Assembly: GCA_012513235.1 (NCBI GenBank)
Contig: JAAZCO010000057.1
Span: 1-14,428 of the forward strand
From: Gammaproteobacteria bacterium
GTDB lineage: Bacteria > Pseudomonadota > Gammaproteobacteria > Pseudomonadales > Pseudomonadaceae
Direction of reading: 5' to 3'
DNA: 14,428 nt
Shown: positions 7,807 through 14,428 of the stretch, piece by piece
Numbering within the stretch: position 1 is the stretch's first letter
Layout of the letters: every line of letters begins with the position of its first letter
Notes under the pieces: generated by a model
The model's database searches: none
What the model was told of the DNA's origin: nothing
Seen by the model: the letters and a program-made list of their open reading frames with translations, nothing else
Position numbers and translations under genes: made by a program

Positions 7807-7812
7807 TATAAT
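7807..7812 (+). promoter_or_regulatory. Perfect -10 hexamer TATAAT between minC and minD
   Basis: The 76-bp minC-minD gap holds an exact TATAAT within an AT-rich tract. The sequence 15-19 bases upstream (around TACCTTT, 7784-7790) is a poor -35, and there is no TGn extension. It could be an internal promoter adding minDE transcript, but chance in AT-rich DNA is quite possible. Confidence 0.3.
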
Positions 7813-7843
7813 TATTATATCAACCACCCTTTACTCAATTCAT

Positions 7844-7855
7844 AAGGTGATCCGC
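7844..7855 (+). promoter_or_regulatory. Extended Shine-Dalgarno of minD, deciding a TTG start
   Basis: GGTGATCC (7846-7853) matches the GGTGATCC part of the extended anti-Shine-Dalgarno complement, and AAGG (7844-7847) sits eight bases before TTG 7856. The GTG at 7847 lies inside this site and so is unlikely to be the start. Confidence 0.7.
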
Positions 7856-8671
7856 TTGTCTAAGATTCTCGTTGTAACATCAGGTAAAGGCGGCGTTGGC
7901 AAAACCACCACCAGCGCTGCAATCGGCACTGGCCTAGCCTTACGTGGACACAAAACAGTCATTGTTGACTTTGACGTTGGCCTACGTAATCTCGACTTAA
8001 TTATGGGTTGCGAGCGCCGTGTCGTGTATGACTTTGTTAACGTTATTAACGGTGACGCAACACTGAATCAAGCACTGATCAAAGATAAGCGCTTAGAAAA
8101 CTTATATATTCTTGCTGCTAGCCAAACCCGCGACAAAGATGCTCTGACGCTTGAGGGCGTAGAAAAAGTTCTCACCGAGCTGGCTGAGCAATTTGAATAT
8201 GTGATTTGCGACTCACCTGCAGGTATTGAAAAAGGTGCGCACTTAGCTATGTATCTAGCTGATGCGGCGATTGTCGTGACCAACCCTGAAGTATCATCTG
8301 TACGTGACTCTGACCGTATGCTGGGCTTGCTTTCAAGCAAATCTAAGCGCGCAGAAGAAGGCCGTGAACCCATCAGTGAGCATTTGCTCCTGACTCGTTA
8401 CAGCCCTGAGCGTGTCGCGCGTGGCGAAATGCTCAGCGTGGAAGATGTGGAAGAAATTCTATCCATCCAAATGATTGGTGTGATTCCTGAGTCACAAGCT
8501 GTACTCAAGGCGTCTAACCAAGGTGTGCCGGTTATTTTGGACGAAGAAAGTGACGCGGGTCAGGCTTACAGCGATGCTGTTGACCGTCTGCTGGGCAAAG
8601 AGGTGCCGCACCGTTTTCTGGAAGTCCAGAAAAAAGGTTTCCTCCAGCGCATGTTTGGAGGTAAAGAGTGA
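7856..8671 (+). CDS. minD: Septum site-determining ATPase MinD
   Basis: ParA/MinD-family membrane ATPase of 271 residues. In its ATP-bound dimer form it binds the inner membrane, recruits MinC and oscillates pole to pole with MinE. It has the deviant Walker A KGGVGKTT (11-18, with signature Lys11 and Lys16), DFDVGLRNLDLIMG (38-51), CDSPAGIEKGAH (Walker B region) and a C-terminal amphipathic membrane-targeting helix ending KGFLQRMFGGKE. I start it at TTG 7856, giving MSKILVVTSG; family members start MAKI(I/L)VVTSG and are about 270 residues, and a strong Shine-Dalgarno precedes this codon. An in-frame GTG at 7847 would add three residues but overlaps that site. The stop overlaps the minE GTG by four bases. 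Confidence 0.97.
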   Translation: MSKILVVTSGKGGVGKTTTSAAIGTGLALRGHKTVIVDFDVGLRNLDLIMGCERRVVYDFVNVINGDATLNQALIKDKRLENLYILAASQTRDKDALTLEGVEKVLTELAEQFEYVICDSPAGIEKGAHLAMYLADAAIVVTNPEVSSVRDSDRMLGLLSSKSKRAEEGREPISEHLLLTRYSPERVARGEMLSVEDVEEILSIQMIGVIPESQAVLKASNQGVPVILDEESDAGQAYSDAVDRLLGKEVPHRFLEVQKKGFLQRMFGGKE

Positions 8672-8922
8672 GTATTTTTGATTTTCTTAAAGTCCGTAAA
8701 AAAGCGCCTACTGCATCCATTGCTAAAGAGCGCTTACAGATCATTGTGGCTCACGAACGTGGCCAACGAGATGAACCCGACTACCTTCCTGCATTGCAGA
8801 AAGAGCTGGTTGCAGTCATCAGTAAGTATGTAAAAATTGATCAAGAGCACGTACAAGTTGCCTTAGAAAACCAAGGCAGTTGCTCGATTCTTGAACTCAA
8901 CATTACACTGCCAGATCGCTAA
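8668..8922 (+). CDS. minE: Cell division topological specificity factor MinE
   Basis: MinE stimulates MinD ATPase and confines MinCD inhibition to the cell poles. It has 84 residues, the usual size. The short N-terminal membrane-targeting segment is MSIFDFLK, then the anti-MinCD helix/strand region with ASIAKERLQIIVAHER (about 16-31), and the dimerisation/topological specificity domain (about 32-84) with DYLPALQKEL and the final LELNITLP strand. The start is GTG, in GTGA shared with the minD stop, with GGAGGT (8657-8662) five bases upstream: typical translational coupling that fixes the MinD:MinE ratio. The identification is unambiguous. Confidence 0.98.
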   Translation: MSIFDFLKVRKKAPTASIAKERLQIIVAHERGQRDEPDYLPALQKELVAVISKYVKIDQEHVQVALENQGSCSILELNITLPDR

Positions 8923-8946
8923 ATCTAGCGTATTTCAGCACTGACT

Positions 8947-8973
8947 ACTTGGCGGCCTTAATGGCCGCCAAGT
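8947..8973 (+). terminator. Perfect hairpin between minE and rluA
   Basis: An 11-bp GC-rich stem pairs 8947-8957 (ACTTGGCGGCC) with 8963-8973 around a five-base TTAAT loop. It is followed by GTATTTATA rather than a clean T-run, so it may be a weak terminator or attenuator for minCDE, or an mRNA 3'-end stabiliser. It stands 19 bases before the rluA start. Confidence 0.65.
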
Positions 8974-8991
8974 GTATTTATAGGGTAGGTT

Positions 8992-9627
8992 ATGCCGCTA
9001 TCAAGCATTGAAATCATCTATGCTGACTCCTACATTTTAGTGGTCAATAAACCCACTTTATTGCTCTCAGTACCTGGGCGTGCTGAAGACAATAAAGACT
9101 GTCTGGTGACTCGCCTGCAAGACAATGGTTATCCCGACGCATTGATTGTGCATCGCTTAGACTGGGAAACGTCAGGCCTCATCGTCTTGGCCCGCGACCG
9201 CGACAGTCACCGCGAACTCTCACGTCAATTTCACGACCGTGAAGTGGATAAGCTTTATATCGCTTTATGCTGGGGTGATTTTGCTGAGGACGAAGGTACG
9301 GTCGAATTGCCACTGCGCTACGATCCGCCGACTAAACCTCGCCATGTTGTCGATCACGAGCAAGGTAAAAGTGCACTCACGCTGTGGAAAGTACTGGAGC
9401 GTCATGCTGATCATTGCCGCATTGAGTTAACACCCTATACCGGGCGCTCACATCAACTGCGCGTGCATATGCTCGCCATTGACCACCCTATTTTAGGGGA
9501 TGGTCTCTACGCACATGAACAAGCCTTGCAAGCCGCGCCACGTCTGTGCTTGCACTCTAATGTTCTAAACTTTACCCACCCTCAGACTCAGGAGCGCCTA
9601 GCCTTTACCTGTGCAGCACCTTTTTAG
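8992..9627 (+). CDS. rluA: RluA-type 23S rRNA/tRNA pseudouridine synthase
   Basis: Pseudouridine synthase of 211 residues (E. coli RluA is 219), expected to modify U746 of 23S rRNA and U32 of certain tRNAs. The RluA-family motif HRLDWETSG is at 54-62, with the catalytic Asp57. Other family blocks are VVNKPTLLLSVPGR (17-30), YTGRSHQLRVHML and HPILGDGLYA. There is no N-terminal S4 domain, as in RluA and unlike RluC/RluD. The start ATG has AGGG (8982-8985) six bases upstream. It follows minE by 69 bp, an order I recall from Pseudomonas aeruginosa. Substrate specificity is by homology, since RluA paralogues can look alike. Confidence 0.93.
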   Translation: MPLSSIEIIYADSYILVVNKPTLLLSVPGRAEDNKDCLVTRLQDNGYPDALIVHRLDWETSGLIVLARDRDSHRELSRQFHDREVDKLYIALCWGDFAEDEGTVELPLRYDPPTKPRHVVDHEQGKSALTLWKVLERHADHCRIELTPYTGRSHQLRVHMLAIDHPILGDGLYAHEQALQAAPRLCLHSNVLNFTHPQTQERLAFTCAAPF

Positions 9628-9632
9628 TCAAC

Positions 9633-9664
9633 GCCTGGCCTAGTCGCGTATCTATAGGCTAGGC
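9633..9664 (+). terminator. Hairpin between rluA and moxR
   Basis: A 10-bp stem with one G-U wobble pairs 9633-9642 (GCCTGGCCTA) with 9655-9664 (TAGGCTAGGC), loop 12 bases. It begins five bases after the rluA stop. No T-run follows, so it is at most a weak terminator; it separates the min/rluA group from the MoxR operon. Confidence 0.5.
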
Positions 9665-9711
9665 ATATGCATTACACTGCAATTAAGAATCCTGTTTTAG
9701 AAAGGCACAGT

Positions 9712-10671
9712 ATGTCACCTCATGAAGCCTTACTTGCATTACGGCAGTATTTAACCAATCAAATTTTAGGCCAAGAACGGTTGATTGACCGCTTGTTAAT
9801 AACCTTGTTGGCTGACGGGCATTTGTTGGTTGAAGGCGCACCCGGCTTAGCCAAAACCAAAGCCATTAAATATCTTGCTGACGGGCTTGAGGCCAGTTTC
9901 CAGCGTATTCAATTTACGCCTGACTTGCTGCCCTCTGATATTACCGGCACCGATATTTACCGCCCAGAGAGCACCTCGTTTGAATTTCAACAAGGCCCGG
10001 TTTTTCATAACCTGATTTTGGCTGATGAAATCAACCGTGCGCCGGCTAAAGTGCAATCAGCTTTGCTTGAGGCCATGGCCGAACATCAGGTCAGTGTCGG
10101 TAATAGCACCTATCCCCTTCCCGACTTATTTTTAGTGATGGCCACACAAAACCCGATTGAACAAGAAGGCACTTATCCACTGCCTGAGGCCCAATTGGAT
10201 CGCTTTTTAATGCACGTCAAAATTGGCTTTCCTGATGCGCAGATTGAACGAAAAATTCTCCAACAATCGCGCAATATCGCCTTACAAGGTGAGCAAAAGC
10301 CAACACAGTTGCTCAGCCAAGACACTATCTTTGCCGCGCGTGAAGAAATTCTAAATTTATATATGGCTGATGCCATGGAAGAGTACTTAGTGCAACTGGT
10401 TATCGCCACGCGCACTCCCGCTAAGTTTGATCCTGACTTGGCGCGCTGGATTCGCTTTGGTGCCAGCCCGCGTGGCTCAATCGCTATCGATCGCTGTGCT
10501 CGTGCGCATGCATGGTTGGCTGGCCGTGATTTTGTCAGTCCTGAAGATATTCAAGCGGTTTTATTTGATGCTTTACGCCACCGAATTATTTTATCCTTTG
10601 AAGCTGAAGCAGCAGGTATTGATAAAGAGCAGGTTTTGCAGCACTTACTTGATGTTGTCGCGGTCGCCTAA
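9712..10671 (+). CDS. MoxR-family AAA+ ATPase
   Basis: Cytoplasmic AAA+ ATPase of 319 residues, MoxR subgroup. Walker A is GAPGLAKT (42-49), Walker B LILADEINRA (101-110, Asp105-Glu106), sensor 1 is in ATQNP (Asn147), then the family block EQEGTYPLPEAQLDRF (150-165) and sensor 2 in GASPRGS (250-256, Arg254). MoxR proteins are thought to act as chaperones that help assemble or activate protein complexes together with VWA-domain partners, and the four genes downstream are that expected set. I start at ATG 9712 because GAAAGG ends six bases upstream and the length fits Pseudomonas homologues. An in-frame ATG at 9667 would add 15 residues and has no ribosome-binding site, its upstream being the 9633-9664 hairpin. 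The client complex is unknown. Confidence 0.95.
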   Translation: MSPHEALLALRQYLTNQILGQERLIDRLLITLLADGHLLVEGAPGLAKTKAIKYLADGLEASFQRIQFTPDLLPSDITGTDIYRPESTSFEFQQGPVFHNLILADEINRAPAKVQSALLEAMAEHQVSVGNSTYPLPDLFLVMATQNPIEQEGTYPLPEAQLDRFLMHVKIGFPDAQIERKILQQSRNIALQGEQKPTQLLSQDTIFAAREEILNLYMADAMEEYLVQLVIATRTPAKFDPDLARWIRFGASPRGSIAIDRCARAHAWLAGRDFVSPEDIQAVLFDALRHRIILSFEAEAAGIDKEQVLQHLLDVVAVA

Positions 10672-11612
10672 TGGATATGCAAGGTCGCACCCATATTGAT
10701 CTGCAGGACATGCTGGTCATGCGGCACTATTTGCAACAAGTGGAGTTGTTTAGCACGCCACTACAAAGTAGCACTTTGCTAGGCCTGCACCGCTCTCGTT
10801 TACGGGGGCGCGGGATGGACTTTGATCAGGTGCGCGCCTACCAAGCTGGTGATGATGCGCGCAGCATTGACTGGCGGGTGACGGCTCGTACAGGCGAAGT
10901 TCACACTAAAGTGTTCCATGAAGCTCGCGAGCGCCCGACCTTTATCCTAGTGGAACAAAGCTTACATCTGTTTTTTGCCAGTACCGGCTCATTTAAATCA
11001 GTGATCGCCGCTCAGGCGGCAAGTTTATTTGCTTGGGCCAGCCTTAAACATAATGACCGCGTGGGTGGCTTGGTGTTTGACGATAGCCAAGTGCAGCATA
11101 TTCCTGTGCAACGCAACAAGCACAGCGTACTGCATTTTTTACAAGCCATTGCACAGGCCAATCAACGCTTACAACAACCCACCGAGCACGTACTGAGTAA
11201 TCCTCTACCCCAAGTACTACAACAAGCGCAGCTATTAGCCCGCACCGGCAGCTTAATTATTTTAATCTGTAACGAACGCCACTTGAACGATGAATCAAGC
11301 CATTTACTACGCCGCTTAGCCGCACACAGTGAACTGATTTTACTGCCCATATCCGACCCACTAGAACATCACTTACCAGGCTTAGAACACTCTCGCTTTA
11401 GCATGGGTGCCCACAGCTTAGCCATTGATGCAAGCAATACTCAGCTACGTCTGCAGTGGCAACAACAAGGTGCAGCCTGTCAAAACGCTTGGCAAACCCT
11501 AGCTCAACATATCAATGCTCCCTTACTACCCTTGAGCACAGCGCACACTGTACTGACACAGTTGCAAAACATCAGTTTGCGCAAGCTCAACAGTGCTCAG
11601 AGCGCACCATGA
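10671..11612 (+). CDS. DUF58 domain-containing protein
   Basis: 313-residue protein with the DUF58 signature GMDFDQVRAYQAGDDARSID (48-67), followed by WRVTARTGEVHTKVFHEARERP. DUF58 proteins are the standard partner of MoxR ATPases; their C-terminal part has a von Willebrand A-like fold. The position where a MIDAS Asp would sit reads Glu95-Gln-Ser97 in FILVEQSLHLFF, so metal binding is doubtful. No signal peptide or membrane segment is seen, suggesting a cytoplasmic protein. The ATG shares its A with the moxR TAA (TAATG), and no Shine-Dalgarno is visible, so translation is probably coupled. The family call is firm and the biochemical role unknown. Confidence 0.93.
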   Translation: MDMQGRTHIDLQDMLVMRHYLQQVELFSTPLQSSTLLGLHRSRLRGRGMDFDQVRAYQAGDDARSIDWRVTARTGEVHTKVFHEARERPTFILVEQSLHLFFASTGSFKSVIAAQAASLFAWASLKHNDRVGGLVFDDSQVQHIPVQRNKHSVLHFLQAIAQANQRLQQPTEHVLSNPLPQVLQQAQLLARTGSLIILICNERHLNDESSHLLRRLAAHSELILLPISDPLEHHLPGLEHSRFSMGAHSLAIDASNTQLRLQWQQQGAACQNAWQTLAQHINAPLLPLSTAHTVLTQLQNISLRKLNSAQSAP

Positions 11613-12091
11613 TTAAACTCGAAGATTTACAGCCGCTTATTTTACCGCCTCCCATCAGCCCTTGGCCGCCAGCACCGGGCTGGTGGATCCTTGGTGTGTG
11701 CGTCATTTTAAGTATGATTATTGTGCGCTATAGAAATACAACAGTGACAGCTCAACCTCACGCAATTGACACTGATCCCCTGCGTATCAATGCCCTAGAA
11801 CAACTGCATGCCTTAGCTAAACCCTACGATGGCCAACAGGCCGGGCTCTGGTTACAGCAACTCAACCAACTGCTCAAACGTATCTGCGCTATACGTTACC
11901 CTGAGAGCGTCAGCCATACCCTCAGCGGACGTGAGTGGCTGGCTTTTTTAGACAGCCGCTGTCCTGCCGCAGGTTTAACGCGCTGGATGGTGTTGGTGCA
12001 AGGTGCCTATCAGCCTGATTGCCGTCTGGATGATAAGTCCATCGCACAATTACACTCAGCGATTGAGACTTGGATTCGTAAACATGTTTGA
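11609..12091 (+). CDS. DUF4381 domain-containing membrane protein
   Basis: 160-residue single-pass membrane protein. It opens MIKLEDLQPLILPPPIS, then the Trp/Pro-rich WPPAPGWW (19-26) and a transmembrane helix (about 24-41); the remainder (about 55-160) is a helical soluble domain with LWLQQLNQLLKRI (80-92) and SGREWLAFLD (106-115). This matches DUF4381, always met between DUF58 and VWA genes in MoxR operons of gammaproteobacteria. I chose ATG 11609 because it overlaps the DUF58 stop as ATGA and starts the conserved domain. The in-frame ATG at 11456 would place 51 unrelated residues inside the DUF58 gene. Likely an inner-membrane link between the ATPase/DUF58 part and the VWA proteins, by inference. 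Confidence 0.9.
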   Translation: MIKLEDLQPLILPPPISPWPPAPGWWILGVCVILSMIIVRYRNTTVTAQPHAIDTDPLRINALEQLHALAKPYDGQQAGLWLQQLNQLLKRICAIRYPESVSHTLSGREWLAFLDSRCPAAGLTRWMVLVQGAYQPDCRLDDKSIAQLHSAIETWIRKHV

Positions 12092-13091
12092 ATGTGCTTG
12101 GCCATGGCTATTACTGTGCTTGCCATTACCCTGGCTGGTCTACAAATTTGCTCCGCCAGTGCGCCAGCAAGGGGTTGAGTTGCGTGTGCCTTTTTATCAG
12201 GAACTGGACGATCTACAGCGCCAGCAACGTCAACAAGCACCTTACTGGCGCAGCCAAGCACTGGTGTATACGCTGATCTGGCTATTACTGGTATTCGCCA
12301 GCCTACGCCCGCAATGGCACACAGACCCACAAGAGCAGCCACGCACGGGCCGCGACTTATTTATTGCGATGGATGTCTCTAATTCCATGCTCTATAACGA
12401 TATGTCTTTAGCTGACAGCTATATTTCACGCATGGAATTTGTTAAATCCTGGCTGAAGAACTTTATTGAGCAACGCCAAGGGGATCGCTTGGGTTTGATT
12501 TTATTTGGCAGCCAAGCCTACCTGCAAGCCCCGCTGACTTACGACCATCACAGCATTCAAACTTGGGTACAAGAAGCACAGCCCGGTATTGCCGGTGACA
12601 CCACCTCCATCGGTGATGCGATTGGCTTAGCGATTAAGCGTTTGCGTGAACACCCAGCACAACAGCGGGTACTGATCTTAGTCACTGACGGCGCTAACAA
12701 TAGCGGTGTCATGTCGCCCTCTGCCGCCGCACAACTTGCAGCGCGCTATCAGATTAAAATTTATACTGTAGGTATCGGCAGCCAGCAAATGCAGCACTTA
12801 CACGACCTGTTAGACACCTCAAGTCTGGAGCTTGACGAGCCAGCCTTAAGAGATATTGCACATATCAGTGGCGGACAATATTTTCATGTATTTGATAGCT
12901 CAGGCTTTGAAAAAATGCAAAACAGTCTAGATCAACTTGAACCTAGCGCCAGCGATCAAGTCCCTCAGCAGCGCCCAAAAGAGTTGTACCCTTGGCCTTT
13001 AGCTGCGGCGTTACTGCTCAGTATGCTGCTCATGCTCTATCGCCTTTACCGCCCACTGTATAAGGCCAGCATCGCAAGGAGAGCGCGCTAA
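12084..13091 (+). CDS. VWA domain-containing membrane protein (BatA type)
   Basis: 335-residue protein with a VWA domain between transmembrane helices: hydrophobic segments at about 6-20, 58-74 and 303-320. The VWA MIDAS is intact: DVSNS (97-101), Thr173/Thr174 in GDTTSIGDA, and Asp202 in LVTDGANNSG, so divalent metal-dependent ligand binding is expected. This layout is that of the BatA-type proteins in MoxR operons, with the VWA domain on the periplasmic side. ATG 12084 overlaps the DUF4381 stop by eight bases and begins FECAWPWLLL, the conserved family start; an in-frame ATG at 12003 is inside DUF4381 and adds 27 unrelated residues. It abuts the next VWA gene through a shared A (TAATG). Role in assembling or stabilising an envelope complex is inference from the family. 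Confidence 0.93.
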   Translation: MFECAWPWLLLCLPLPWLVYKFAPPVRQQGVELRVPFYQELDDLQRQQRQQAPYWRSQALVYTLIWLLLVFASLRPQWHTDPQEQPRTGRDLFIAMDVSNSMLYNDMSLADSYISRMEFVKSWLKNFIEQRQGDRLGLILFGSQAYLQAPLTYDHHSIQTWVQEAQPGIAGDTTSIGDAIGLAIKRLREHPAQQRVLILVTDGANNSGVMSPSAAAQLAARYQIKIYTVGIGSQQMQHLHDLLDTSSLELDEPALRDIAHISGGQYFHVFDSSGFEKMQNSLDQLEPSASDQVPQQRPKELYPWPLAAALLLSMLLMLYRLYRPLYKASIARRAR

Positions 13092-14428
13092 TGTCGCTGC
13101 TCAATCTACATTGGCCAGAATGGATACGCCTGTATTGGCTGCTCTGTGCGCCACTGGCTGTATTTTTAATTTGGGCACTGTATCGCGCGCATAAAACACA
13201 ACATGATTGGCGCACACTGCTGCCTCAAGCATTTCATCGCGTGCTACTGAATATGGACGCCCCGCGCCAGCGTTATACACGCTTAATTATTTTAGCGGGG
13301 GCTTGGTTATGCGCGTTATTGGCTCTGGCGGGCCCCAGTTGGCACAGCACATTCGAATCGCCAGCGCCACAAGCGCAAGCCTTACCTATGGTGGTAGTGA
13401 TTCAACTGACTCCAGATTTACTGGCCAACGATCTGCCGCCCAGTCGCTTGCATCAAGTACGCGCCAAGGTGTTGCGTATTTTAGAACAACGCGACACGGC
13501 ATTCACTGCTATCGTGGTCTACGCAGGTAGCGCACACACTTTGCTCCCCCTAAGCAATGATTTACTGACCAGCAGCAACTTACTGCAAGCTCTGCAACCT
13601 GATCTGATGCCAGTTCCCGGCCAGCGCGCTGATTTAGCTGTGGCCCGCGCGATTGATTTATTGCAACAGGGCGCGCAAGGCTCAGGCGAGATTATTTTAA
13701 TCACCAGTGGTGTATCCGTCAGCGAGCAAAATGCGATTACCCAGCAATTAAAGCACCATCCTATACAGCTCAAAATTCTGGGCGTCGGCACGCTAACAGG
13801 TGTCCCCATCAGCGCGACAGACCAAGATCACTTTCTCACCGATGCTACGGGTGCGGTGATTATCAGCCGCCTCAATCAAACGTCCTTACAGTTACTTGGC
13901 AAAGATACCCATGCACCTTATCAGCAGATGAGTACAGATGAGCGTGATTTAGCCGCGCTGCACATTATCACCCACACTGATACGAATCTAAGCCCAACGC
14001 TCAGCCAGCCTCACGCCAGTCAAGAAGATCAAGGCTATTGGCTGCTCCTGCCCATCTTATTATTAACAGCAGTTTTAGCTCGCCGCGGCAGCCTTTTATT
14101 GATTTTAATCTGCTGCTTGCCTGTGCAGTCATTTGCGCTGGAGTTTGCTGATCTCTGGCAGCGTCCTGATCAACAAGGCGCACAACTGCTTGAGCACGAC
14201 CCAAGCAAAGCGGCTGAACGCTTTCGTGATCCATTGTGGCGCGCCACTGCGCTCTATCATGCCCAGGACTACCAAGGCGCAGCGCAACTCTTTGCTGAAT
14301 TTGACAGCGCCCAAGCACATTATAATCGTGGCAATGCTTTAGCTTTGGCCGATCAGCCTGCACAAGCCGTACTGGCTTACACTCAGGCTCTAAACCTAGC
14401 CCCAGAGATGCTGGCGGCACAATACAAT
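13091..14428 (+). CDS. VWA plus TPR membrane protein (BatB/BatC-like fusion), 3' end outside window
   Basis: 446 codons open to the window end with no stop. Two hydrophobic segments come first (about 12-30 and 63-81), then a VWA-like domain (about 99-275), a pair of hydrophobic segments (about 317-330 and 332-348), and a tetratricopeptide-repeat region (about 372-446 onward; ALYHAQDYQGAAQLF, then AHYNRGNALALADQPAQAVLAYTQAL). It is thus BatB and BatC joined in one chain, as in pseudomonads. The MIDAS is degenerate: Gln105-Leu-Thr107-Pro-Asp109 replaces DxSxS, and Ser206 in LITSGV replaces the TDG Asp, while PPSRLHQVR (116-124) and the rest of the fold remain. The start has AAGGAG (13076-13081) nine bases upstream and overlaps the previous stop by one base. 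A BatD-like gene would be expected downstream. Confidence 0.9.
   Translation, partial: MSLLNLHWPEWIRLYWLLCAPLAVFLIWALYRAHKTQHDWRTLLPQAFHRVLLNMDAPRQRYTRLIILAGAWLCALLALAGPSWHSTFESPAPQAQALPMVVVIQLTPDLLANDLPPSRLHQVRAKVLRILEQRDTAFTAIVVYAGSAHTLLPLSNDLLTSSNLLQALQPDLMPVPGQRADLAVARAIDLLQQGAQGSGEIILITSGVSVSEQNAITQQLKHHPIQLKILGVGTLTGVPISATDQDHFLTDATGAVIISRLNQTSLQLLGKDTHAPYQQMSTDERDLAALHIITHTDTNLSPTLSQPHASQEDQGYWLLLPILLLTAVLARRGSLLLILICCLPVQSFALEFADLWQRPDQQGAQLLEHDPSKAAERFRDPLWRATALYHAQDYQGAAQLFAEFDSAQAHYNRGNALALADQPAQAVLAYTQALNLAPEMLAAQYN

Noticed and set aside
7847..7855. GTG start that would lengthen MinD by three residues
   Set aside because: The GTG is within the Shine-Dalgarno sequence itself; TTG 7856 gives the conserved N-terminus and a 271-residue length.
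12010..12342. Minus-strand open frame of about 110 codons
   Set aside because: Lies antisense across the well-supported DUF4381/VWA junction and its translation resembles no family.
13207..13530. Plus-strand open frame of 107 codons
   Set aside because: Out-of-frame shadow of the VWA/TPR coding sequence, which continues uninterrupted through it.
13091..13800. Suspicion that the degenerate VWA gene is a pseudogene or frameshifted
   Set aside because: I translated it through to the window end: one open frame of 446 codons with the expected domain order and no stops.
14001..14420. Minus-strand open frame of 139 codons at the window end
   Set aside because: Antisense to the TPR part of the VWA/TPR gene, which has clear domain content in its own frame.
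1..14428. Search for mobile elements, CRISPR arrays, tRNA/rRNA genes, toxin-antitoxin or phage genes
   Set aside because: No transposase, integrase, spaced repeats, tRNA-like folds or defence-type proteins were recognised; every large frame is a conserved chromosomal family.

Overview
The window reads as ordinary, dense chromosome of a gammaproteobacterium, most likely a low-GC relative of Pseudomonas. Three things point there: the minC-minD-minE-rluA block with a divergent lpxL/htrB-type gene upstream, the MoxR-DUF58-DUF4381-VWA-VWA/TPR operon in pseudomonad order, and protein sequences that resemble pseudomonad homologues as I remember them. Codon usage is richer in TTA and A/T third positions than in typical Pseudomonas, so a Thiopseudomonas- or Denitrificimonas-like lineage is plausible. 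That placement is inference, because no search was run.

Layout. (1) 1-2229, + strand: the 3' half of cydA, then cydB and the small subunit gene cydX, i.e. an E. coli-type (long Q-loop) cytochrome bd oxidase operon. It is closed by a strong hairpin that can terminate from either side. The 114-bp cydB-cydX gap holds three consecutive perfect stem-loops. (2) 2260-4823: two different L,D-transpeptidases transcribed divergently, a YcbB/LdtD-type enzyme (- strand) and a YkuD_2-type enzyme (+ strand). (3) 4820-6993, - strand: an LpxL-type lipid A acyltransferase gene overlapping a patatin-like phospholipase gene. (4) 7057-9627, + strand: minC, minD, minE (division-site placement) and rluA (pseudouridine synthase), with a hairpin between minE and rluA. 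(5) 9712-14428, + strand: moxR AAA+ ATPase, DUF58, DUF4381, a VWA protein of BatA type and a VWA+TPR protein of BatB/BatC type that runs off the window. All of these overlap or abut, so they form one operon.

Functionally, the middle of the window is about the cell envelope: peptidoglycan 3-3 cross-linking or lipoprotein anchoring, lipid A acylation, lipid hydrolysis and septum placement. It is flanked by a respiratory operon and a MoxR/VWA chaperone-like operon. I found no RNA genes, insertion sequences, phage genes, CRISPR arrays or defence systems. The most interesting details are the degenerate metal-binding (MIDAS) motifs in two of the three VWA-fold proteins, the triple hairpin before cydX, the use of an E. 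coli-type CydABX oxidase in a pseudomonad-like background, and several TTG starts.
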